A stretch of DNA of 39,029 nt, from NCBI RefSeq assembly GCF_902705545.1, contig NZ_CACSHH010000001.1, positions 1 through 39,029 on the forward strand, in the 5' to 3' direction. This stretch comes from Chlamydia sp. 17-3921. Lineage in GTDB: Bacteria > Chlamydiota > Chlamydiia > Chlamydiales > Chlamydiaceae. The notes under the pieces are model-generated. The model searched no databases and was not told where the DNA came from. It was given only the letters and a program-made list of their open reading frames with translations. Shown piece after piece: positions 7,268-15,902 of this stretch. Position numbers and translations under genes: made by a program. The number at the start of each line of letters is the position of its first letter. Positions within the stretch are counted from its first letter, which is position 1.

Positions 7268-7785
7268 TGTCACATCTTGCGTACCTATTAAAAAAAATAT
7301 CGGATAAATCCAAAGAAGAGTTTCCCTTTCCTGACGATCTTACAAGCTATTTAGAAGGATTTATTCCAAATAAAGATTTTTGTTTGGACACCTATCAGAA
7401 ACTCTTTAAAATTTCATCAGAAGATCTCGAAAAAGTCTATAAAGAGGGCTATAACGCTTATATTAACAAGGAATATCAAGAAAGCAGTCAGATTTTTCGT
7501 TGGTTAGTATTTTTTAACCCTTTTGTTTCTAAGTTTTGGTTCTCTCTTGGAGCATCTCTCCATATGTACGGGAAATATCTTGAAGCTTTGCATGCCTATA
7601 GTGTGACTGCTTTATTACGAGACAAAGACCCTTATCCTCATTACTATGCCTACATATGCTATACTCTTATGGAACAATTTGAAGAAGCAAATAAAGCCTT
7701 AGAAATGGCCTGGAAACGCGTACAGAGGCAACCTGCATATAAGGAGCTCAAAGAAGAAATCCTTGATATTAGAAATCATTTATAA
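7267..7785 (+). CDS. scc3: Class II T3S chaperone, Scc3/LcrH (SycD) type
   Basis: This 172-residue protein is predicted all-helical and built of about three tetratricopeptide-like repeats. The repeats are visible as GYNAYINKEYQESSQIFRWL, WFSLGASLHMYGKYLEAL and HYYAYICYTLMEQFEEANKA (about residues 58-145). This is the signature of the LcrH/SycD/IpgC family, which binds the two hydrophobic translocator proteins in the bacterial cytosol before secretion. The neighbours fit: CopB2 and CopD2 follow immediately, and the upstream CT863-like gene overlaps its start by one base. It corresponds to C. trachomatis CT862 (Scc3/LcrH-2). The alternative name in annotations is LcrH or SycD. Confidence 0.9.
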   Translation: MSHLAYLLKKISDKSKEEFPFPDDLTSYLEGFIPNKDFCLDTYQKLFKISSEDLEKVYKEGYNAYINKEYQESSQIFRWLVFFNPFVSKFWFSLGASLHMYGKYLEALHAYSVTALLRDKDPYPHYYAYICYTLMEQFEEANKALEMAWKRVQRQPAYKELKEEILDIRNHL

Positions 7786-7804
7786 CTATTAATCGGAATT
7801 TATT

Positions 7805-9322
7805 ATGTCTTCCTGGTTATCTCAGGCTAATGAAATACTCCTCAATCAAACTTCTTTCTCTCCGGAAATATCTCAAGCTCAAAAACCAAAAGTAATACCT
7901 TATACTATTACATTAGCGTCACCTTCTACTGCCCCATCTTTTTCTAAAATGCTTTTTACAAAATTATGTAATTCAGAAAACAGCTACAAAGAAAGCTCAA
8001 AATCTTTAAACAGAGAAGTTTCTGCTGCAACAACACGACAAAAAATCTTAATGTTTGGTAGCTCTTTATCTTCTCAACTTCCTAAAACGGTATCTTCAAG
8101 TCCGTCTTCTTCTCCATGGAATCTTTTTTCCAACCAAAACTCTCGAGAAGCTAAAAAAACTCTATTACAAGAGCTCTCATCTCCTAAGTGTTTAGAAGAA
8201 AAAGAATTTATCTCAGAAAATCTTCTTGAAAATTCAGAGATTTCTACACATCAAAAAGATTCTCAAACTCAACATGTTAAGACTTCAGCAACAGGCCTAC
8301 TACCTCACTCTGAGAGGTTTTCTCCAAGCCTTAAAAGGCAAATCAAATCTCAGGAGCTTAAAGAAGGCGAACAAACAAAAAGTACCCTAGGAAAAAAAGA
8401 AGAATTTTCACCATTAAAAGCTTCTTTAAAAGAACTCGATAAGAAAAGTCTCTTTTATGATCAAGATGCTAATAAAAAAAATCATCAGAATGCTTGGTTT
8501 AAGAAAGAAAAGAAAAACAAGCAAAAGGTTGCTAAAATCATTCCAATTATACCGCTGCCAACCTTGGGAATTTTTACTTTAAGCTATCTTTTAACAAAGC
8601 AAGGCATACTTTCTGATTTTTCATCTTATGCATATCACAAACACTCTATAGATTCGACTCAACAAGAACTCGATATGCTTCATGAAGAGAGACTTGCTCA
8701 GATTAAAGAAAGTATTGCTAAAGAAGAATCTATAAAACGCTGGGGTTCTTTATCAACAATTATTGGATGGATCTCCCCTTTAATTGCCATAGGCGTAGGT
8801 GCCTCGGCTATTTTATCTGGAGGAGGTGTTTTTGCCTTCCTAGCTTTATTTTCAGGCCTTATAGCACTTGTTATTGCTATTCTAACAACTATGGATCGTA
8901 ATCCCTTGGAGAAACTCATCCCAATAAAAGATCGGAAAACAAAACAAAAAGTACTAAATTGGTTAATAATCGGTCTCAGCATACTTGCTTTAGGTTTATC
9001 TCTAACCTCTTTGTTTATAGAAAAAATTGGATTTTCAGTGCTTCTTGAAGGATCTATTAAGGGCCTTCAACCAGCTTTAGAAACCGTAATAGCAATAATA
9101 CGTGGTGGCTCTATTTGGATGAAATCAGAGTTAGAAGGCCTTAAAGCAAAGTTTACTCTTCTCGAAACCCGTATAGAACTAACAAGTCTAGAAAGAGATG
9201 ATAATTTCTCTAGATATGAAGAATTACTAGACAATATGGAATCATCCTTTGAAAGTCTTAATAACCTGTTAAACCTAATGCGCGAACTCGATCAAGATCA
9301 TCTAAATGCACTAAGAGCCTAA
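7805..9322 (+). CDS. copB2: T3S major hydrophobic translocator CopB2
   Basis: This 505-residue protein is of the YopB/CopB type. A long Ser/Lys-rich hydrophilic N-terminus (about 1-240) carries SPWNLF (103-108), a candidate chaperone contact. Hydrophobic segments follow at about 245-270, 315-363 (Gly/Ala-rich, long enough for a helical hairpin) and 384-405. The C-terminus (about 420-505) is amphipathic and coiled-coil-like. Such proteins insert in the target host membrane to form the pore through which effectors pass. It starts 20 bases after the chaperone stop. It corresponds to C. trachomatis CT861; the identity rests on architecture and gene order rather than a diagnostic motif. Confidence 0.85.
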   Translation: MSSWLSQANEILLNQTSFSPEISQAQKPKVIPYTITLASPSTAPSFSKMLFTKLCNSENSYKESSKSLNREVSAATTRQKILMFGSSLSSQLPKTVSSSPSSSPWNLFSNQNSREAKKTLLQELSSPKCLEEKEFISENLLENSEISTHQKDSQTQHVKTSATGLLPHSERFSPSLKRQIKSQELKEGEQTKSTLGKKEEFSPLKASLKELDKKSLFYDQDANKKNHQNAWFKKEKKNKQKVAKIIPIIPLPTLGIFTLSYLLTKQGILSDFSSYAYHKHSIDSTQQELDMLHEERLAQIKESIAKEESIKRWGSLSTIIGWISPLIAIGVGASAILSGGGVFAFLALFSGLIALVIAILTTMDRNPLEKLIPIKDRKTKQKVLNWLIIGLSILALGLSLTSLFIEKIGFSVLLEGSIKGLQPALETVIAIIRGGSIWMKSELEGLKAKFTLLETRIELTSLERDDNFSRYEELLDNMESSFESLNNLLNLMRELDQDHLNALRA

Positions 9323-9349
9323 TAATTCTCTCGACCCACAAGGAAATGT

Positions 9350-10849
9350 ATGACTATATCCTCCCCAACTCAAAACTCTTTAGATGGAGAAGGTATTCCT
9401 TTCGCTATGGAAACATTATCAGAAGGGAATGCTACAGCAGAAACTGAAGTAACTCTTCTTGAAAACTCGCAGTATCCTATTATACGTTCTATGTCTGATA
9501 CTTGTCTTGCTGTAGTGTGTCAGACAGGAAGTCTATTATCACAATACGCAACAACTCCAAAATCTCCACAGGAGATGAAAGAGCAACTTTTAGCAAAACA
9601 CGATCTCTTGACAAAATCGACATCTCTTCCAGATCTCACTTCCCATCAAAGTTCTCAACTAAAAGATTCCTTTCCGAATAAATTTACAGCTACACAACAA
9701 CAATGCTTCTCCTCTGAACAACAAAAAAGAGAAGCTTCTGAAACAAGCTCTCTGCCTTATTCCTCATGTTTAGCTCCTCAAGAAGAGGTTCACGTACAAA
9801 AAACGATCCCAATAACACTTCAAATTCCCCATGTTATAGAGAAGGAAAGCTCTTCGTCATCTCAAGCTCAAGGGACACAAAAACAAATAGAAGTCAAAAT
9901 GTACTCTGAGCAAACAATTAAAGAACACACAACAAAAGAAAGAGATACAAAATCCTCAGAAAAATCGGAATCCCGTCCAGGAACTTCGATCTCTAAAACA
10001 TCTCCAACACTTAGTCCTATGGCTCTATTTAGTCATCTACAAAAAGAATTCCAAGAAACAACAGCGACAAAACCAAGTCAGGAGCACGAAGAAAGCCAAG
10101 GAGGAGACCAAGGTCAACAAGAAAGCAAAGATCAGGAACAACACCATAGTCAGCAGGATAGAAAACAGTCTTCTATTGAAGAAATTTCTAAGGCATCTAA
10201 AATTACTGATGAGAATGATTTACTGGTTCCTTATATACTTCCTAAGCCTCTTATGGAATTTGCTCTCTCGGAATCACAGCTAAGTTCGCTATTTCACATG
10301 CGTATCACAAACCTTGATATTCTTAAAATCTGTGCAGAAATTATGAAGCTCATGTTAAATAGTCGTGAACAAGAAACTTTATCTCGAATAGAAATAAGGA
10401 AACAACTTTTAGCAAAAGCTGAGGAGCTCATTGCTAGTTATGAACGACAGAAAAAAGTTTTTCAGTGGCTAGGGATAGCAACAGCTGCTCTTGGCATTAT
10501 AGGGGCAGCATCTCCTCTTATCGGAGAAATTGCGGGAGACAGTATTCTAGGCTTTATTCAAAAGAATACTGGTATATGGAAAAACGCAACATCTAGAACT
10601 TTCTTTAAATCTGCGGGGAAAATTTTTTCCTCCTTATCCCAACTCACAGAAACAGCATCAAAAACCTACGAATTGAAAGAAACATCGGCTCGAACATTAT
10701 CAGAGCACTACAAAGAAATGTTCAGAATCGAAAATGATGACGTTACTCGATCTATAGAAGAAATCAAAGATAACTGGAAAAGTATGGAGAATTTCCTTCT
10801 ACATATCTTGCAAACAGATCACGACGTGGTTCGAAATTTATACCAATAA
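9350..10849 (+). CDS. copD2: T3S minor hydrophobic translocator CopD2
   Basis: The 499-residue protein has a Ser/Thr/Gln/Glu-rich N-terminus (about 1-285), a helical domain, one hydrophobic stretch (about 370-397, GIATAALGIIGAASPLIGEI) and a helical amphipathic C-terminus. One membrane segment plus a C-terminal amphipathic helix fits YopD/CopD minor translocators, partners of the YopB/CopB type in the host-membrane pore. SPMALF occurs at residues 222-227, as in the first gene of the operon. AAGGA precedes the ATG. It is last in the four-gene operon and corresponds to C. trachomatis CT860. The next gene is convergent, with only 8 bases between stops. Confidence 0.85.
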   Translation: MTISSPTQNSLDGEGIPFAMETLSEGNATAETEVTLLENSQYPIIRSMSDTCLAVVCQTGSLLSQYATTPKSPQEMKEQLLAKHDLLTKSTSLPDLTSHQSSQLKDSFPNKFTATQQQCFSSEQQKREASETSSLPYSSCLAPQEEVHVQKTIPITLQIPHVIEKESSSSSQAQGTQKQIEVKMYSEQTIKEHTTKERDTKSSEKSESRPGTSISKTSPTLSPMALFSHLQKEFQETTATKPSQEHEESQGGDQGQQESKDQEQHHSQQDRKQSSIEEISKASKITDENDLLVPYILPKPLMEFALSESQLSSLFHMRITNLDILKICAEIMKLMLNSREQETLSRIEIRKQLLAKAEELIASYERQKKVFQWLGIATAALGIIGAASPLIGEIAGDSILGFIQKNTGIWKNATSRTFFKSAGKIFSSLSQLTETASKTYELKETSARTLSEHYKEMFRIENDDVTRSIEEIKDNWKSMENFLLHILQTDHDVVRNLYQ

Positions 10850-10857
10850 GTCTAAGA

Positions 10858-11586
10858 TCACCTACGGATATTTTTATATGCCATGGTTTTTCCCCAAGGA
10901 AAACGCACGGAACAACTTTTTTCAACGAAAAATAATTCACTTCCTAAAGGAAGAAAATCTAACGGAAAAGAGATGCTTATCACATAACTTCCAGAAGATA
11001 GTTTTGAAAAGACCTGCATAAGGTCTTTTAAAACTCTCAAAGAATACGAAGAACCATAAAAATAAACACAAGAGGCGTCAGATAGAGAAACATCTTTAAA
11101 ATCTTGCAAACGGAATAAAGTTGTCTTGGAGGAAAGCATTTTGTGAATTCTCGAAGAGAATCGAATAAACTCTATTTGATTATCTATACCTACGACTTGA
11201 CATCCAACAACATGAGAAAACCAAAAACAAGATTTCCCCAATCCACAACCCATATCATAAAGAACATCACTAGAAGTTATTTCAAAAGCTTTACTCATTT
11301 TATATAAAGCCGACCAAGGAGTTTCTCCATACACATTCCCATCCTTTAACAAAGAGGATTGTGGTGAACGACTTAGTATCCTATAAGGATTTTTCCAAAA
11401 AAAATAGAAATATTTCCTTAAGTCATAAAAAAGTAACTTTGGATATTTTAAATACAAGGAAAATAGAAGATAAAACCCTTCTCTAAAAGAAAATATTATT
11501 CTAATCAAAAGTCTCCACAACACAAGAATTGTTTGTGGAAGAAGCTTTTTAACTTCGAAGTTCTTTAGGAAGCTGAAATACGACAT
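10858..11586 (-). CDS. SAM-dependent methyltransferase-like protein
   Basis: The frame encodes 242 residues. The N-terminal 70 or so are rich in aromatic and hydrophobic residues (about 20-45 could associate with a membrane). A Rossmann-type methyltransferase core follows: motif I at about 108-122 (DVLYDMGCGLGKS), an acidic residue after strand 2 (GID, D135), and later strands around YFYGSS and YVISISFPL. Substrate is unknown; the fold implies methyl transfer from S-adenosylmethionine. Its start lies inside the end of ispH (38-base overlap), so it is probably translated from the ispH message. A short VYGETPW peptide precedes motif I. I do not know a characterised ortholog, and the activity is inferred only from motif I. 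Confidence 0.7.
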   Translation of the reverse strand: MSYFSFLKNFEVKKLLPQTILVLWRLLIRIIFSFREGFYLLFSLYLKYPKLLFYDLRKYFYFFWKNPYRILSRSPQSSLLKDGNVYGETPWSALYKMSKAFEITSSDVLYDMGCGLGKSCFWFSHVVGCQVVGIDNQIEFIRFSSRIHKMLSSKTTLFRLQDFKDVSLSDASCVYFYGSSYSLRVLKDLMQVFSKLSSGSYVISISFPLDFLPLGSELFFVEKSCSVRFPWGKTMAYKNIRR

Positions 11587-12478
11587 CTTCTACTGCAAAT
11601 ACATCATCCTCGATTTTTAAATTAGGGATGAGCTCCATTAATCTACCAATACAAGCTTGTACAACATGTTCAGGAGTAGACGCTCCAGCAGTAAGAGCAA
11701 TATCTCCCGCGTACGTTAAGATATCCTCAGAAATATATTCTGGACCATTTATTAACATAGCTGGAATTTTTCTTTTCTGAGCAACTTCGTAAAGACGGTT
11801 TGAATTTGAGCTATTAATATCTCCAACAACATAAGCAAAGTTCACCCGACTTAGAACGGATCGTAAGGCTCCTTGTCGATTCGTTGTTGCATAACAAATT
11901 GATGAACTAGGAAGAGTAATTATTGAAGGATAACGTCTCTGAAGTGCGCGAGAAATCTCTTCAACATCATCCATACTCAAAGTTGTTTGAGTGACATAGA
12001 ATAGAGGAACTTCTGGACCAAAGGGTAAGTTTTCAACATCTTGAACATTTTCAACAACAGTGATACTTTCTGGAGCTTCTCCTTGGATACCAATAATTTC
12101 AACATGCTTTCTATGACCAATTAGGATTACCTGAAAGCCTTTGCTAGCATAGAGTTTAACCGCAGAATGCACTTTGGTCACCAGGACACATGTCGCATCA
12201 ATATCTATAAGATTTCTAGCTCTTGCTTCCTCTCGAACTTTCGGAGAAACTCCATGAGCAGAATAGATCACTCTCTCTCCCTCAGGAATGTCTGCAAGCT
12301 CCTCTACAAAAATAGCACCTTTCACCCGAAGACTATTTACAACATGACGATTATGTACAATTTCATGTTTTACATAAATAGGAGCTCCCCATCGCTCCAA
12401 AGCAGCTTCAACAACTTGAATTGCCCTAACGACTCCGGAACAGAATCCTCGAGGATTACACACTATTAATTTTCTCAT
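11549..12478 (-). CDS. ispH: 4-hydroxy-3-methylbut-2-enyl diphosphate reductase
   Basis: IspH (LytB) is the last enzyme of the methylerythritol phosphate pathway. It reduces HMBPP to isopentenyl and dimethylallyl diphosphate with an iron-sulfur cluster. At 309 residues it is of standard length. The three cluster cysteines are visible: C13 (PRGFCSGV), C97 (DATCVLVTKVH) and C195 (SSICYATTNRQ). Substrate-binding positions H42 (VHNRH), H75 (SAHGVSP) and E127 (HVEIIG) are also present, as is the SNSNRL motif near the C-terminal third. It corresponds to C. trachomatis CT859. It overlaps the downstream methyltransferase-like gene and lies 71 bases downstream of CPAF on the same strand. Confidence 0.97.
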   Translation of the reverse strand: MRKLIVCNPRGFCSGVVRAIQVVEAALERWGAPIYVKHEIVHNRHVVNSLRVKGAIFVEELADIPEGERVIYSAHGVSPKVREEARARNLIDIDATCVLVTKVHSAVKLYASKGFQVILIGHRKHVEIIGIQGEAPESITVVENVQDVENLPFGPEVPLFYVTQTTLSMDDVEEISRALQRRYPSIITLPSSSICYATTNRQGALRSVLSRVNFAYVVGDINSSNSNRLYEVAQKRKIPAMLINGPEYISEDILTYAGDIALTAGASTPEHVVQACIGRLMELIPNLKIEDDVFAVEDVVFQLPKELRS

Positions 12479-12549
12479 ATGTATTCTATAAAATGAAAAA
12501 GAGCTTTTTCAAAAAATTTTTACTTCATCTGATTCTTTTTTCTTTAAAA

Positions 12550-14355
12550 TCACTCCCAAGATGGAGAAGTTTCAGTAACCTCAATTCCTTGAGACTTCAT
12601 TAAACTCTCAACTACTATACCTTTTACAGAATTAATATAATCAGAATATCTTCCTGTTTGAAGATCTTTTATAGAACAGCCTAAATCGAAGTGTGGAGCA
12701 ACTCCTAAATTCTCGATTAAGCTTTCATCTTTTCTAATAGCTAAAGATCCCGTTAAAGATATGGATTTTATCCCCGAATGGTTAGGAAAAGACACTTGAA
12801 AAACAAAGCCTCCCGCTCCAGCTGTAGGTTTACCAATCAAAGTAGCTCGGCCATTATCCTTTAAAATTGTTGGAGCAAGGTCTGCACAAGAATAATTTTC
12901 TTCATTTATTAAAAAAAATATAGGTTTTGTATAACAATGTTTTGTGTGAGGATAAATCTTATCAAACCCCAATAAAGGTATTGGTCTAGTTAAAGCAATG
13001 TCTCCAGAAGACCAACAAGACAAGATATCTCTAGCGAACTGTTGGAAAGCTCCAACGGCATGCATATCTATACGATAGCCTTCCATAGTTTCTCCAAGAA
13101 TAGCAACCGCTTGATCATCTGTAAAAACGTCTTCAAGCTCATCTCGCCACTTTAAAGCAGAACTAACTTCATCTTGAGTTAAAATTAGCCTGTGTTTAGG
13201 AGTTTCTAAAGGAGTTGAAGTTAACATGGACAATAAACCATACATGTAAAAGACACTTCCGCCAGGATTATTTGTTTGATCTATGATCAAGGCATCTGAA
13301 TCTTTTTCAAGAATATCAATAATATCTCCGAAAGTATCCCAAGGGGAATCTCGACGAGTCTCTTCTAGATCTTCTAATTCAGTCCAAACGTAAGACGATA
13401 TTCTTAAAAAACCTATTCGCAACACATTTCCAGAAGGATCTCTAGCTTTGAAAATATTAGCTCTGTAAGGCCCCGAAGTTTGTTCCCAAAGTAAACTCCC
13501 AAAATCTGGTAAAAAACCTTTTTTACTTCCAAGATAATAATCGCTTGTTAAACGACGTTCATTTTGAATTCGAACTTCTTGCCAAAAGTAGGGCAACATG
13601 TGTGAATCAAATAAACAGTGGTTTTTAGATAATGCACAAGGAATATTGCTTGATCTTTTGCAAGCATTTAGAGGAAAGTATGGAGTATGATTTGGCATTA
13701 AAGGGGCGACTAAAGAAAAATCTCCAATATTTTCTGGAGTGTAACGCCAACGAGCAGCAATCGTACGGAGTAAGCCACTAGGACGACGTACTTTTAACAT
13801 TGTGACTCCCGAAGGAACACAATCCCCTAAAGCTGCAGATCGAGACATAAGAGTTCTAGCTGCAGAAGAGTAATCCGTTGGACTTCCTCGTCCAGAACGA
13901 ACGCTTTCCAAAGCTTCTTGAACACTCATTCCATTAAACTCTATGAGTTCATCTCCTACGCCAATATCATTCTGCATAGTTTGAACGTCAACAACAAAAG
14001 CTTTTCTATCATCACTAAGTTTTAATATGTAAGGAAGATAAGCTGACTCACTTCGATAAAAAGTAACGCCTGCATGATAATCATTTAAAGAGTTTACAAA
14101 TTCGGCGATGATTTTTTGACAATAATCTGTAGTAGGCTTCTCTTCTAAAACTAACTGACGATAGGCTTGATTTGCTTTTTGTTCCTGATTCCATCCAAAC
14201 AAAGCTTCTTTCCAGGGCAAAGGAGCGTATTTTACTTGTATCAAGTGTTGTATAAAGTTTAAATCATCATAAGCTCTTTGCTTAATTAGATCTTTTGCAA
14301 AACCTTGGCAACCAAGATAAAAACAACAAAACAACAGCAAAAGTTTTTTCTTCAT
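12550..14355 (-). CDS. Chlamydial protease-like activity factor (CPAF)
   Basis: CPAF is a secreted serine protease of the tail-specific protease superfamily. It is made as a zymogen and activated by autocleavage; host substrates have been reported, some disputed as post-lysis artefacts. This 601-residue protein starts with a Sec signal peptide (MKKKLLLLFCCFYLGCQGFA). The catalytic triad by comparison with C. trachomatis (H105, S499, E558) is H94 in NDYHAG, S489 in YSCADLAP and E548 in LIENLGVAPH. Other conserved blocks are EKPTTDYCQK, VVDVQT, RRPSGLLR and TAGAGGFVFQ. The variable stretch at about 225-275 corresponds to the inhibitory segment removed on activation. It matches C. trachomatis CT858 in position, upstream of ispH. 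The protein clearly differs from the C. pneumoniae CPAF I remember. Confidence 0.96.
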   Translation of the reverse strand: MKKKLLLLFCCFYLGCQGFAKDLIKQRAYDDLNFIQHLIQVKYAPLPWKEALFGWNQEQKANQAYRQLVLEEKPTTDYCQKIIAEFVNSLNDYHAGVTFYRSESAYLPYILKLSDDRKAFVVDVQTMQNDIGVGDELIEFNGMSVQEALESVRSGRGSPTDYSSAARTLMSRSAALGDCVPSGVTMLKVRRPSGLLRTIAARWRYTPENIGDFSLVAPLMPNHTPYFPLNACKRSSNIPCALSKNHCLFDSHMLPYFWQEVRIQNERRLTSDYYLGSKKGFLPDFGSLLWEQTSGPYRANIFKARDPSGNVLRIGFLRISSYVWTELEDLEETRRDSPWDTFGDIIDILEKDSDALIIDQTNNPGGSVFYMYGLLSMLTSTPLETPKHRLILTQDEVSSALKWRDELEDVFTDDQAVAILGETMEGYRIDMHAVGAFQQFARDILSCWSSGDIALTRPIPLLGFDKIYPHTKHCYTKPIFFLINEENYSCADLAPTILKDNGRATLIGKPTAGAGGFVFQVSFPNHSGIKSISLTGSLAIRKDESLIENLGVAPHFDLGCSIKDLQTGRYSDYINSVKGIVVESLMKSQGIEVTETSPSWE

Positions 14356-14397
14356 AGTACTCTTTTTTCTCTCAAGGAAAACTTAATAAAGAGAAAC

Positions 14398-14427
14398 GAT
14401 AGCGTAAAAAGTTTTTTTTACACTATC
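14398..14427 (-). terminator. Hairpin between nhaD and CPAF
   Basis: A near-perfect inverted repeat (GATAGCGTAAAAA/TTTTTACACTATC, one mismatch, 4-base loop) sits 17 bases past the nhaD stop and 43 bases before the CPAF start. On the minus strand it is followed by a T-rich run (GTTTCTCTTTATT). It probably terminates nhaD transcription and so separates CPAF as its own unit. A role in CPAF leader regulation is possible. Confidence 0.55.
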
Positions 14428-14443
14428 TTTATTCAGAAGATGG

Positions 14444-15706
14444 TTACGTAACTGCAAAAAGTTGTTCCAAAATAAAATAAGAAAATAGACCACAAAAGTA
14501 GCTTGTTAGAGCAATCCAAGAGATTTTTTTGAAATACCACAAAAAATTAACTTTTTCGATACCCATAAAAGCTACACCCGCAGCAGAACCTATAATCAAA
14601 ATGCTTCCCCCTGTTCCTGCAGCATATGCTATCAATTTCCATAAAGTATCGTCCACTGGAAGCTGATACATTCCCATAGTTGCTGCAACCAAGGGTACAT
14701 TATCCAAAACGCTAGAAATTAATCCTATAAAAACAGCAACAACGTGTCTAGAAAACAAATGATCCATCCATGAAGATAAATCCGAAAGAACATTGGCAAA
14801 AGATAAAGCATTCACAGCGAGCAAAATACCGATAAAAAATGTCGTCGAAGAGATATCTATCTTCGTCAAAATATGAGGTATTCGCAAATGATAACGATCT
14901 TCACCATGTGGAGAATGAATCCAATCGCTTGTCAGCCAAACAAGACCAAGTCCTAGTAAAGCCCCGATAAAAGGAGGAACTCCTAAACAAGCTTTCCATA
15001 CAGGGACCATTAATAAAGAACCTAAACCAATAAAAATAATTAAAGAACTCTTAGCAGGAGCTATTTGAACTTCAGAATCTTTGGCAAGAATAAATCCATG
15101 ATTCTTACGAAGTAAAAATTGGCCACAGATTCCAGCAACAACAACACAAATCAAACTAGGGATAAATAAAAATTTTATTACTCCCCATGAAGTGATTTTA
15201 TTATTAATCCATAACATTGTTGTGGTTACATCTCCAAGAGGAGTCCAAGCTCCCCCGGCATTTACTCCAATAACACAAAGAGCTCCCAGTAACAATCGAT
15301 CTTCTCGAGTCTTCACTAAGCGCTTTAAAATAGAAATGATAATGATAATAGAGGTAAGGTTATCCAAGGCTGCAGAGAGAAAAAAAGAAAGACCCAAAAG
15401 GATCCACAAGAGAAGAATTAGAGAGCGCATTCGACAACACTTAGCAATTACAGAAAATCCTTTATGGGAATCTATTAACTCAACAATTGCCATGGCAGAG
15501 AATAGAAAGAATATCACTTGAGCCATATCTGAAATTTCTTCAGCTAAGATCATCAAATTCGCATGTTGGATATGGGAAAAACAAACTAACCACATTAGCC
15601 CCCCCATAACTAAAGCAACAGCAGATTTATTTACCCGTACAATGTGCTCAAAAACTATTGCAATGTACCCAAAAAGAAATAAGGTACACAATTGAAACTT
15701 CAGCAT
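14444..15706 (-). CDS. nhaD: NhaD-type sodium/proton antiporter
   Basis: This 420-residue polytopic inner-membrane protein of the ion transporter (arsenite permease/NhaD) superfamily has about 11-12 hydrophobic segments. Conserved features are the LDNLTS motif in the first half, with the preceding Ala/Ser-rich helix, the Asn/Gly-rich GVNAGGAWTPLGD segment, and the pseudo-symmetric SSVLDNVPLVAATMG motif in the second half. NhaD proteins exchange Na+ (or Li+) for H+, supporting pH and sodium homeostasis. Chlamydiae may use a sodium gradient for their Na+-translocating NADH dehydrogenase. It corresponds to C. trachomatis CT857. AAGGGG precedes the ATG at good spacing. Substrate ion is inferred from family. 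Confidence 0.85.
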   Translation of the reverse strand: MLKFQLCTLFLFGYIAIVFEHIVRVNKSAVALVMGGLMWLVCFSHIQHANLMILAEEISDMAQVIFFLFSAMAIVELIDSHKGFSVIAKCCRMRSLILLLWILLGLSFFLSAALDNLTSIIIIISILKRLVKTREDRLLLGALCVIGVNAGGAWTPLGDVTTTMLWINNKITSWGVIKFLFIPSLICVVVAGICGQFLLRKNHGFILAKDSEVQIAPAKSSLIIFIGLGSLLMVPVWKACLGVPPFIGALLGLGLVWLTSDWIHSPHGEDRYHLRIPHILTKIDISSTTFFIGILLAVNALSFANVLSDLSSWMDHLFSRHVVAVFIGLISSVLDNVPLVAATMGMYQLPVDDTLWKLIAYAAGTGGSILIIGSAAGVAFMGIEKVNFLWYFKKISWIALTSYFCGLFSYFILEQLFAVT

Positions 15707-15721
15707 AGCAACCCCTTATTG

Positions 15722-15750
15722 ATTTTGCACTTACAGTCTACTCCGATCAA
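15722..15750 (-). promoter_or_regulatory. Candidate sigma66 promoter for nhaD
   Basis: On the minus strand TTGATC (15750-15745) and CAAAAT (15727-15722) are separated by exactly 17 bases, each matching four of six consensus positions. The -10 box lies 15 bases before the ATG, with the AAGGGG ribosome-binding site in between. Confidence 0.35.
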
Positions 15751-15844
15751 GACGTCAGGTAAAGCAGGAAAAGCATCTTATTAAACCATATAGTCCCAAG
15801 CTGCATCACTTCTAAAGAAAAACTATAGAAACCTCACGAACCAT

Positions 15845-15873
15845 TTGACAAAGATAGATAAGAATCGAACAAT
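15845..15873 (+). promoter_or_regulatory. Candidate sigma66 promoter for the SulP gene
   Basis: A perfect TTGACA (15845-15850) is followed after 17 bases by AACAAT (15868-15873, four of six matches). The -10 box is 29 bases upstream of the ATG at 15903. With the nhaD candidate this makes a divergent promoter pair in a 196-base intergenic region. Confidence 0.5.
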
Positions 15874-15902
15874 GTTATCTTTCCCGGGTTCTAGCTTAGG
15901 TT

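Noticed and set aside
12495..12510. Short dyad GAAAAAGAGCTTTTTC between CPAF and ispH as a terminator
   Set aside because: The stem is nearly all A/T with a 2-4 base loop and no clear T-run; too weak in such A+T-rich DNA.
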